NCBI GenBank assembly: GCA_004173415.1
Contig: SEHC01000150.1
Location: 1-5,636, forward strand
Length of the DNA: 5,636 nucleotides
Source of the DNA: Lysobacteraceae bacterium
GTDB lineage: Bacteria > Pseudomonadota > Gammaproteobacteria > Xanthomonadales > Xanthomonadaceae
Reading direction: 5' to 3'
A program made the translations under genes and the position numbers. Positions 1 through 4,737 of this stretch are shown one piece after another. Position 1 is the stretch's first letter. The number at the start of each line of letters is the position of its first letter. The notes under the pieces were generated by a model. It did not search any database and had not been told where the DNA came from. It saw nothing but the letters and a program-made list of their open reading frames with translations.

Positions 1-1143
1 CAGCCGCGCCCAGCCTTCCATGCCTTCCACCCGCGCCAGCACCAGCTTCACGCAGACCAGCAGCGGCACCGCCAGCAACAGGCCGATCATGCCCCACAGC
101 CAGCCGAACAGCATCAGCGCCAGGATCAGGATCAGCGGCGACAGGGCCATGCGCCGCCCGAGCACGATCGGGGTGATGATCTGTCCCTCGATGGTATGCA
201 TGACCAGGTAGATGACCGCCGGCAGCACCGACAGCCACGGGTCGTTGTAGGTGACGAAGCCGACCAGCAGCATCACCAGCATGCCGATCAGCGGGCCGAC
301 GTAGGGGGCGAAGTTCAGCAGCGCCACCAGCGTGCCCCACAGCAGCGCCTCGGACAGCGGGATGTCCAGGGCGAACAGCACGCCGGTGAAGATCAGGCCC
401 ATCAGCGCGTTGATCACGCTGATGGTCAGCACGTAGCGGGAGATCTCGCGCTCGATCGACTGCATGATCTCGACCGTGAACTTCTTCTGCTGGCGCCCGG
501 GCAGCAGGGCGATCGCCTTGCGCTGCAGGTCCTCGCCATAGACCATGAAGAACAGGGTCAGCAGGACCACCGCCAGCACCGAGGCCAGCATCCGCGGCGT
601 GGTGGTCAGCACCTTGAACGGGTCGTCGACCTGGGTGCGCACCACTTCGACCTTCTTGCCGGTCTCGCCGCCGGCGGCCCGGGCGATGTTCTCGGCGGCC
701 TGGTTGGCCTCCTGCACGGGCTTGGCCATCTGCCGCAGCTTCGGCGTCAGCTGGCGCAGTTCCTTGGGGACATCGCGGATCCAGTCGCCGGCCGGCACGA
801 TCAGCTGGTTGCCCAGCAGCACGGTCCCGGTGATGCCGCCGATCACCAGCACGATCGCCGAGACGAAGCGCGGCACGTGCAGGCGCCGCAGCACGCGGAT
901 GATCGGATTGCCGACCAGGGCGAAGAACATCGCCAGCAGTACCGGCAGCAGCAGGTCCTGCGCCACCCACAGGGTATAGCCCACCGCCAGGGTGGCCAGC
1001 ACCACCAGCGCGCTCGAGGCGCGCGGGCGCGGCCGGCCCGCGCGCGGGGTCGCGGCAGGGTCCGGGTCGGGCGCGCCCTCGTCGGAGAGGGGCAACTCGG
1101 GCAGGGGCTGGCCGGGATCCGGATCGGGGGGAGGAAGGTTCAA
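1..1143 (-). CDS. AI-2E/PerM-family transporter, C-terminus cut by window edge
   Basis: This encodes a multi-pass inner-membrane protein of the AI-2E transporter (PerM/YdiK) family. Family members have been linked to autoinducer-2 export or ion/H+ antiport, and the substrate cannot be read from sequence. The 381 visible residues begin with a Pro/Asp-rich cytoplasmic tail (about 1-40). Two hydrophobic segments follow (about 42-75 and 91-110), then the long polar stretch typical of the family (about 115-180, with PKELRQLTPKLRQ). The conserved C-terminal membrane region carries NFAPYVGPLIG (277-287), the EGQIITP motif (319-325) and VLGRRMALSPLILIL. The frame is still open at the edge, so the last part is missing. 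No ATG or GTG lies between the upstream in-frame stop (1315-1317) and the first helix. TTG at 1143 is the best start, although no Shine-Dalgarno is visible. It lies 79 bp after the 170-aa gene on the same strand and may share its transcript. Family assignment is firm; the start is uncertain. Confidence 0.9.
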   Translation of the reverse strand, partial: MNLPPPDPDPGQPLPELPLSDEGAPDPDPAATPRAGRPRPRASSALVVLATLAVGYTLWVAQDLLLPVLLAMFFALVGNPIIRVLRRLHVPRFVSAIVLVIGGITGTVLLGNQLIVPAGDWIRDVPKELRQLTPKLRQMAKPVQEANQAAENIARAAGGETGKKVEVVRTQVDDPFKVLTTTPRMLASVLAVVLLTLFFMVYGEDLQRKAIALLPGRQQKKFTVEIMQSIEREISRYVLTISVINALMGLIFTGVLFALDIPLSEALLWGTLVALLNFAPYVGPLIGMLVMLLVGFVTYNDPWLSVLPAVIYLVMHTIEGQIITPIVLGRRMALSPLILILALMLFGWLWGMIGLLLAVPLLVCVKLVLARVEGMEGWARL

Positions 1144-1189
1144 GTGGGGCGGCTCGCTGGGAAGGAGAAGAAAGGCCTGCTTGCCGCTG

Positions 1190-1217
1190 GTGCGCCGTCC
1201 CGTTGCAGGGGGCGCAC
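1190..1217 (-). other. Strong GC hairpin between the 170-aa gene and the AI-2E gene
   Basis: GTGCGCC (1190-1196) and GGCGCAC (1211-1217) pair perfectly. Inside them CCC (1199-1201) pairs with GGG (1208-1210) around the loop GTTGCA, giving a 10-bp stem with a 2-nt bulge. It starts 5 nt after the stop codon of the upstream minus-strand gene. On the minus strand it is followed by a pyrimidine-rich stretch (CCTTTCTTCTCCTTCCC) but no proper T run. It is therefore at best a weak or Rho-assisted terminator, or an mRNA-stabilising stem. Confidence 0.5.
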
Positions 1218-1222
1218 GGGAG

Positions 1223-1735
1223 TCAGTGCTCGGAAATTTCGGTGGCGGCCTCGGCCGCGCGCGGCTGGCTGGAGAAGCGCGGGTCGGGGATGCCGGCGGC
1301 GCGCGCCGAGGCCGTCACCCGCCCGGCCGCTGCGGGCCCGGCCGCATCCGCCTCGGCGATGCCGGCTTCGGCGGTGGTGACCGCCACGTCTTCGGCCGTG
1401 TCCGCCGCTTCCTGGGCCTGCTCGGCGGCGAAGCTCGCCTGGGCCGAGGCGAACAGTCCCGACAGCGCACTGACCATCTGCAGCAGCCGCGGGCCGCTGA
1501 GCGCGCGCAAGGGTTCGGAGCGACCGACCAGGAAGCCGCTGGCCAGGCCGACGGTGACGATGCGCAGCGGGGTCCAGCCCTTGTTCCAGGCCTGGCGCAG
1601 GCGCTGGTAGCTGGTCGCCACCTGGCGCTCGCGCATTTCCAGCACGTCCTCGGCCTGTTGCACCTTGCGGATCAGCTGCTCGAAGGTGACCCGCTGGGCC
1701 AGCGGCTTGACCACCGGTTTGGGCGCTTCGCTCAT
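1223..1735 (-). CDS. Hypothetical protein, third gene of a yqjD/yqjE-like cluster
   Basis: I do not recognise this 170-aa protein as a named family. Residues 17-50 look like a charged amphipathic or coiled-coil helix (FEQLIRKVQQAEDVLEMRERQ). A single hydrophobic segment at about 54-72 (WTPLRIVTVGLASGFLVGR) could be a membrane anchor. A second helical stretch spans 80-112. The tail from about 113 is Ala/Glu-rich, low in complexity and probably disordered. Its ATG overlaps the TGA of the upstream yqjE-like gene by 4 bp (ATGA, 1732-1735), which points to translational coupling; no strong Shine-Dalgarno is visible. Its place after YqjD-like and YqjE-like genes matches that of yqjK in E. coli, but this is positional similarity only, and it is longer than YqjK. 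A role in the membrane or stress physiology together with its neighbours is inference. That the gene is real is well supported by the coupling. Confidence 0.85.
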   Translation of the reverse strand: MSEAPKPVVKPLAQRVTFEQLIRKVQQAEDVLEMRERQVATSYQRLRQAWNKGWTPLRIVTVGLASGFLVGRSEPLRALSGPRLLQMVSALSGLFASAQASFAAEQAQEAADTAEDVAVTTAEAGIAEADAAGPAAAGRVTASARAAGIPDPRFSSQPRAAEAATEISEH

Positions 1736-2280
1736 GGCGGCGTCACCCGCACCCCGTCCTCGCCGCGCGGCGGCTTCCCGTCGGGATCCTGCGGCGGCGC
1801 TTCCCTGCTTTCACGGGCGGAGGTGGGCGAGTCGGGGTCGGGGATGAAGTCGGCCAGTTCGCCGATCCCCAGCCGGGCCAGCTGCCGCCGCGTGGCCTGC
1901 ATCCGGGTGTGGTCGAAATAGCGATCGGCCTGCCACGCCGCCCACACCGTGATCGCGCCGCTCAGCACCGCGCAGATCAGCAGCGAGGCCGCCCACGGCA
2001 GGCCCAGCTGGCGGGTCAGGAACACGATCAGCGCGGCCATCAGCAGCAACCAGCACGACGCGCCGAAGACGATCGCCACCCCGGTCAGGGCCATGGCCCG
2101 GCCGAAGGCGCTGCGTGCCAGCGAGACGTCGGCCGCCAGCAGCGCGCGCAGCGCCTTGGCGGTCTGCCCGACCTGGTCCAGGCCCGCGCGTGCGGCGGCG
2201 CCGACCTCGCGGATCGACTCGCCCAGGTCCGGCGCCGGTCCTTCGTCGCTGGACGGGCCGGGGCGCTGGCTTTCGCTCAC
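1732..2280 (-). CDS. YqjE-like membrane protein, phage-holin 3_6 superfamily type
   Basis: This 182-aa protein has a polar N-terminus (1-25), then an amphipathic helix (about 26-58: REVGAAARAGLDQVGQTAKALRALLAADVSLARS as consecutive short segments). Two hydrophobic helices lie close together at about 63-88 and 93-116. The cytoplasmic tail is Pro/Asp-rich (about 145-182). This layout, directly after a DUF883/YqjD-like gene, fits the YqjE/phage_holin_3_6 family. These are chromosomal inner-membrane proteins of unknown biochemical role, not lysis holins. The start is GTG at 2280, 9 bp after the stop of the upstream gene, with only a weak purine stretch (AAGTAAG) before it, so translation probably depends on coupling. 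Its stop overlaps the next start by 4 bp. The family call rests on topology and gene order more than on diagnostic motifs. Confidence 0.85.
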   Translation of the reverse strand: MSESQRPGPSSDEGPAPDLGESIREVGAAARAGLDQVGQTAKALRALLAADVSLARSAFGRAMALTGVAIVFGASCWLLLMAALIVFLTRQLGLPWAASLLICAVLSGAITVWAAWQADRYFDHTRMQATRRQLARLGIGELADFIPDPDSPTSARESREAPPQDPDGKPPRGEDGVRVTPP

Positions 2281-2289
2281 GGCAGCGGC

Positions 2290-2658
2290 TTACTTGTCGC
2301 CGCCGCTGCGCGCCAGCTTGGCGATGATCCAGCCGGCGGCGAAGGCCACGCCGAACGAGGCCAGCGGACGCTCGCGGATCAGGTCGGCGGCGCTGTCGAT
2401 CAGGTCGCGGCCCTTGTCCATCAGCTGGTCGACCTGTTCCATGGCGGCGGCGCCGCCCTGTTCGGCCGCGGCCAGGCCCGACAGCGCGCCATCGGCCAGT
2501 TCGGCCTTGACGTTGGCCCGGCCCAGCTTCAGTTCTTCGCCAGCCGAGCCGGCGGCGCCCTTGATCGCCTCGCTGGCGGCGGCGGCGGCGGATTTCAGGT
2601 GCGAGCCGGCTTCGCCGAGGTTGCTCTTCATTGCATCGGTCGCGGTGGGGTTGTTCAT
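2290..2658 (-). CDS. DUF883/YqjD-ElaB-like tail-anchored protein
   Basis: This small 122-aa protein has a long Ala-rich, probably helical cytoplasmic part (about 10-95) and one C-terminal hydrophobic segment (about 99-115: ASFGVAFAAGWIIAKLA) closed by a basic end. The pattern RERP followed by a Gly/Ala-rich membrane anchor at the very C-terminus is typical of the ElaB/YqjD/DUF883 family. E. coli members are inner-membrane proteins that bind ribosomes in stationary phase; a similar role here is inference. I chose ATG 2658 over the in-frame ATG at 2685 because AGGAGA (2666-2671) sits 7 nt upstream of it. The upstream ATG lies inside a small hairpin (2678-2695) without a ribosome site and would add 9 residues. 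It is the first gene of the four-gene minus-strand run and lies 101 bp after the protease stop. Confidence 0.87.
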   Translation of the reverse strand: MNNPTATDAMKSNLGEAGSHLKSAAAAASEAIKGAAGSAGEELKLGRANVKAELADGALSGLAAAEQGGAAAMEQVDQLMDKGRDLIDSAADLIRERPLASFGVAFAAGWIIAKLARSGGDK

Positions 2659-2665
2659 CGATGGG

Positions 2666-2671
2666 TCTCCT
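2666..2671 (-). promoter_or_regulatory. Ribosome binding site of the DUF883-like gene
   Basis: AGGAGA on the minus strand lies 7 nt before ATG 2658. It is the best Shine-Dalgarno among the minus-strand genes and decides the start in favour of the shorter 122-aa product. Confidence 0.8.
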
Positions 2672-2677
2672 GGATCG

Positions 2678-2695
2678 GCGGACATCGGCGTCCGC
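2678..2695 (-). other. Small hairpin in the leader of the DUF883-like gene
   Basis: GCGGAC (2678-2683) and GTCCGC (2690-2695) form a 6-bp perfect stem with a 6-nt loop. It ends 19 nt upstream of the chosen start and covers the alternative ATG at 2685. It might insulate the gene from protease read-through or shape the leader; function is unknown. Confidence 0.35.
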
Positions 2696-2705
2696 GTGCG
2701 CCTCT

Positions 2706-2711
2706 TCTATA
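2706..2711 (-). promoter_or_regulatory. Possible -10 element for the DUF883-like gene cluster
   Basis: The minus strand reads TATAGA here, in the only A/T-rich stretch between the protease stop and the cluster. It would start transcription about 40 nt before ATG 2658. The nearest -35-like hexamer, CTGACG (2732-2737), is 20 bp away, which is too far for a good sigma-70 promoter. Treat this as a weak candidate. Confidence 0.25.
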
Positions 2712-2759
2712 ACAGGTGGTCATTAAGGACCCGTCAGTGCAGCGGCCTGCGCGCGCGCC

Positions 2760-4202
2760 TCACTGCATCAGCAGGGTGCCCGGGCGATTGCCGCGCAGCA
2801 CGCCGAGCAGCAGCTGCGCCGGCTTGCGCGCGAAGCTGGCCTGGAAGCCGGCCAGGTCGCTGAACTCGCCGCTGGCCGCTTCCACCACCACGTCGCCGGG
2901 CTGCAGCCCGCTCTGCGCGGCGCGGCTGCCGCGGGCCACGTCCTTGACCACCACGCCGCTGAGCCCGGCGCTGCGCTGGGCCTCGGGCAGTTCGGCGAAC
3001 GAGGCGCCGGCCAGGCGCGGATCCAGGGTGGCCCCGGCCACCGCGCGCGGCTGCTCCTTGAGCTGCGCGCGCAGGGTGCGCAGCGCGCCCTCGCGGCGCA
3101 CTTCCAGGGCCAGGGTGCTGCCGACCGGCTGCAGGCCTTCGTAGTTGTGCAAGGCCTCGGCGGTGTCGATGCGCTGGCCGTTGGCCGAGACGATCACGTC
3201 GCCGGCCTTGAGCCCGGCCGCAGCCGCGCCCGAACCGGCGTACACCCGGGTCACCACCGCGCCGCGCACTTCGGCGTCCAGGCCCAGGCCGCGGGCCACC
3301 TGCGGGTTGAGGGTCTGCGATTCCAGGCCCAGGGTGCCGCGGATCACCACGCCGTCGTTCTTCAGCAGCTGGTTGACCACGTCGCGGGCCAGGTTCGACG
3401 GGATCGCCAGGCCCAGGCCGATGTTGCCGGCCATGCTGCCCTGCGGGTTGAGGCTGGCGGTGTTGATCCCGACCAGCTGGCCGCTGAGGTTGACCAGGGC
3501 GCCGCCGGAATTGCCCGGGTTGATCGAGGCGTCGGTCTGGATGAAGTTCTGCAGGCCCAGGCCGCGGATGCCGCTGCGGCCCACCGCCGAGACGATGCCC
3601 GAGGTCACCGTCTGGCTCAGCCCGAACGGATTGCCGATGGCGACCACGAAATCGCCCACGTTCAACCCGCCGCTGTCGGCCAGCGGGATGGCGGTGAGCT
3701 TGTCGGCGGGGATGCGGATCAGGGCCACGTCGGTGTCGGCGTCCGAACCCAGGAACTCGGCCTTGAGCTGGCGCCCGTCGGCCAGGGTCACCGACACGTC
3801 GTCGGCGTTCTCGATCACGTGGTGGTTGGTCAGCACGTAGCCGTTGGCCGCATCGATGATCACGCCCGAGCCCAGCGACTCGTTGATCCGCTCCTGCGGG
3901 ATGTTGGGGAACATGCGGCGGAAGAACGGATCGTTGGCGAACGGGCTGCGCACCCGCACCACCTGCTTGGTGTTGACGCTGACCACCGCCGGCATCACCC
4001 GCTGCAGCATCGGCGCCAGCGAGGGCAGCGGCTGGCCGTTGACCGCGGCCGGCAGGGACCCGGCGGCCGGCAGCAGGGCCGGGGTCGCGCGGGCCGGTTC
4101 GGCGCGGGCGGGCTGGTCGAGCAGGGCGTGGAGGCCGCTGGCGGTGAAGCCGCCGAAGGCGGCGGCGGCGATCAGGGCGAACAGGGTGGGCAACGGGCGC
4201 AT
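2760..4202 (-). CDS. degQ: Do/DegQ-family periplasmic serine endoprotease
   Basis: This HtrA-family protease degrades or refolds damaged envelope proteins in the periplasm. From ATG 4202 it has 480 residues, close to E. coli DegP/DegQ. An N-terminal signal sequence (RPLPTLFALIAAAAFGGF) is followed by a Pro/Ala linker. The protease domain spans about 60-280, with catalytic His128 (TNHHVIENA), Asp158 (DTDVALI) and Ser232 (INPGNSGGAL), all intact. PDZ1 covers about 284-385 and PDZ2 about 392-477, ending in LLMQ. The PLPSLAPMLQRVMPAVVSV entry and the short loop before LGSGVII resemble DegQ more than DegP. The frame stays open upstream to a GTG at 4316, but the added 38 Pro/Gly-rich residues would precede the signal peptide, so ATG 4202 is preferred although no clear Shine-Dalgarno precedes it. 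It is divergent from the reductase gene. No sigma-E-type promoter was recognised upstream. MucD is an equally valid family name. Confidence 0.95.
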   Translation of the reverse strand: MRPLPTLFALIAAAAFGGFTASGLHALLDQPARAEPARATPALLPAAGSLPAAVNGQPLPSLAPMLQRVMPAVVSVNTKQVVRVRSPFANDPFFRRMFPNIPQERINESLGSGVIIDAANGYVLTNHHVIENADDVSVTLADGRQLKAEFLGSDADTDVALIRIPADKLTAIPLADSGGLNVGDFVVAIGNPFGLSQTVTSGIVSAVGRSGIRGLGLQNFIQTDASINPGNSGGALVNLSGQLVGINTASLNPQGSMAGNIGLGLAIPSNLARDVVNQLLKNDGVVIRGTLGLESQTLNPQVARGLGLDAEVRGAVVTRVYAGSGAAAAGLKAGDVIVSANGQRIDTAEALHNYEGLQPVGSTLALEVRREGALRTLRAQLKEQPRAVAGATLDPRLAGASFAELPEAQRSAGLSGVVVKDVARGSRAAQSGLQPGDVVVEAASGEFSDLAGFQASFARKPAQLLLGVLRGNRPGTLLMQ

Positions 4203-4237
4203 GGTCGGGTCGGTGGCAGGAGTAGGGGGCGGGAAAC

Positions 4238-4290
4238 GGCCCGCGGCCGCCCCGCAGGGCGATCCGCGCGGGCCTTCCGGGGCAGGCCCG
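4238..4290 (-). other. Two mutually exclusive GC hairpins in the protease leader
   Basis: CGGGCCT (4269-4275) pairs with AGGCCCG (4284-4290), a 7-bp stem with an 8-nt loop. CGCGGGCC (4267-4274) can instead pair with GGCCCGCG (4238-4245), an 8-bp perfect stem enclosing a small GCCC/GGGC helper stem. The two structures share 4269-4274 and cannot form together. They lie 36-88 nt upstream of the protease ATG. GC-rich DNA gives such repeats by chance fairly often, so a regulatory role is only a suggestion. Confidence 0.35.
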
Positions 4291-4377
4291 GAGTGTGCTG
4301 ATTGGTGCTTAAACACGCAATGAAGTCGGCCGCGCGCGGCCTGCCGGCGGGGCCGTCGAAGGCTGAACAGGCGGCGA

Positions 4378-4406
4378 GCCCGGCCCCGCCTGGCCCGGGC
4401 GTTTTT
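4378..4406 (+). terminator. Possible intrinsic terminator upstream of the reductase promoter
   Basis: GCCCGG (4378-4383) pairs with CCGGGC (4395-4400) and is followed by GTTTTT (4401-4406). This is a short GC stem with a 5-T run on the plus strand. No plus-strand gene lies to its left, so it could only stop antisense or read-through transcription coming across the protease gene. The T run may equally be part of the promoter's upstream sequence, since TTGACA begins 5 nt later. Confidence 0.3.
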
Positions 4407-4410
4407 CCCG

Positions 4411-4439
4411 TTGACAGTCCGGGTCGGCAGGGGTAGCTT
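4411..4439 (+). promoter_or_regulatory. Candidate sigma-70 promoter of the reductase gene
   Basis: A perfect -35 hexamer TTGACA (4411-4416) is followed after 17 bp by TAGCTT (4434-4439), a poor -10 with only 3 of 6 consensus bases. Transcription would start near 4446, just before the NrdR boxes, so repressor bound there would block initiation or early elongation. A -10 overlapping the first box (TATAGC, 4463-4468) is an alternative with a worse -35. Confidence 0.4.
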
Positions 4440-4454
4440 GAGCCGGCGCTGCAG

Positions 4455-4470
4455 CCACTAGATATAGCGG
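4455..4470 (+). promoter_or_regulatory. NrdR box 1
   Basis: CCACTAGATATAGCGG matches 12 of 16 positions of the NrdR box as I know it (ACACTATATATAGTGT type), including the core CACTA and ATATAG, and is itself an imperfect palindrome. NrdR is the ATP/dATP-sensing repressor of ribonucleotide reductase genes, and this site lies upstream of such a gene. It is the stronger of the two boxes. Confidence 0.75.
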
Positions 4471-4482
4471 TCAGGCGGTCAG
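4467..4482 (+). repeat. Tandem 8-bp direct repeat between the NrdR boxes
   Basis: GCGGTCAG occurs twice in immediate succession (4467-4474 and 4475-4482). The repeat overlaps the last 4 bp of the first NrdR box and fills most of the 15-bp spacer. It may be a slippage duplication that set the box spacing, or a separate binding site. Confidence 0.6.
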
Positions 4483-4485
4483 TCG

Positions 4486-4501
4486 ACCCAAGCAGTAGGG
4501 T
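4486..4501 (+). promoter_or_regulatory. NrdR box 2 (degenerate)
   Basis: ACCCAAGCAGTAGGGT matches about 10 of 16 positions of the NrdR box. The outer arms ACCC/GGGT are a perfect inverted repeat, but the A/T core is lost. It begins exactly 31 bp after box 1, leaving a 15-bp spacer. This is the spacing typical of paired NrdR sites (about three helical turns) and is the main reason for calling it. Confidence 0.6.
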
Positions 4502-4564
4502 TTTCTACCGGAAATCAAGGTGCTTTGGGGAGGGCGCCGAAGCGAGCGGAGATGCGGTTTTCAA

Positions 4565-4602
4565 GGGAATTGCGCACGCGCAGGCGTCGCTTCCCGAAGG
4601 AA
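4565..4602 (+). other. Alternative stem-loops in the reductase leader
   Basis: GGGAA (4565-4569) can pair with TTCCC (4591-4595), enclosing a small TGCG/CGCA stem. TTCC (4591-4594) can instead pair with GGAA (4599-4602) around the tetraloop CGAA. The two are mutually exclusive. The stems are short, so regulatory significance is uncertain. Confidence 0.25.
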
Positions 4603-4626
4603 TCCCGTTCCGCCGTCGCCGTCCTT

Positions 4627-4645
4627 CTTCCCCTCGCCGGGGAGG
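4627..4645 (+). other. Hairpin in the reductase leader
   Basis: CTTCCCC and GGGGAGG flank the loop TCGCC, a 7-bp stem with one G-U pair. No T run follows, so it is not a simple terminator. Stems of this CCCCTC/GGGG kind are common in intergenic repeats of xanthomonads, and this may be a decayed copy of one. Confidence 0.4.
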
Positions 4646-4728
4646 GTCCGCCGCAAGGTCGTCCCGCAGGGCCGTGGCAACCAAAAAAAACATAAGAAAT
4701 TTACCCAACGTTTTTGAACAGGGAGAGC

Positions 4729-4732
4729 AGGA
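4729..4732 (+). promoter_or_regulatory. Ribosome binding site of the reductase gene
   Basis: AGGA lies 5 nt before ATG 4738, with a second purine block GGGAG at 4721-4725. An A/T-rich, probably unstructured stretch (4681-4718) precedes it and may aid ribosome loading. Confidence 0.7.
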
Positions 4733-4737
4733 CAATC

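Larger units (their letters stand above)
4203..4737. other. 535-bp divergent intergenic region between protease and reductase
   Basis: The left part (4203-4340) is the GC-rich leader and probable promoter area of the minus-strand protease. Its least GC-rich stretch is 4296-4325, but no convincing -35/-10 pair was found there. A 14-bp perfect palindrome (4328-4341, GGCCGCGCGCGGCC) follows. The middle (4378-4501) holds a plus-strand hairpin with T run, a TTGACA element and the NrdR box pair. The right part (4502-4737) is the reductase leader, with hairpins and an A/T-rich patch (4681-4718, including eight A in a row). Small open frames in the leader have no ribosome site and do not look like genes. 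Confidence 0.6.

Noticed and set aside
196..1380. Long plus-strand open frame opposite the AI-2E gene
   Set aside because: The His/Gln/Arg-rich, low-complexity product is typical of the antisense shadow of a GC-rich gene. The minus strand encodes a clear AI-2E protein.
3147..4301. Long plus-strand open frame opposite the protease
   Set aside because: This is an antisense shadow of an intact protease with all catalytic residues; the product has a biased composition and no ribosome site.
4203..4316. N-terminal extension of the protease from GTG 4316
   Set aside because: It would place 38 Pro/Gly-rich residues before an otherwise normal signal peptide. The extension is low in complexity and has no ribosome site.
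4203..4400. Sigma-E type promoter (GAACTT / TCTGA) for the protease
   Set aside because: I searched the minus strand by eye and found no acceptable pair of elements.
4441..4600. Cobalamin riboswitch upstream of the B12-type reductase, suggested by GCCACTA (4455-4460 area) and a B12-box-like GGTCAGGCGGTC (4469-4480)
   Set aside because: The conserved core is missing, including the long CTGCCCCCGCAACTG-like segment. GCCACTA is better explained as part of the first NrdR box, and the other match is only about 10 of 16.
4505..4735. Small open frames on both strands in the reductase leader (for example 4520-4717 plus, from GTG)
   Set aside because: There is no convincing ribosome site, the products are Arg/Pro-rich as expected for random GC-rich DNA, and they end without any link to the reductase start.
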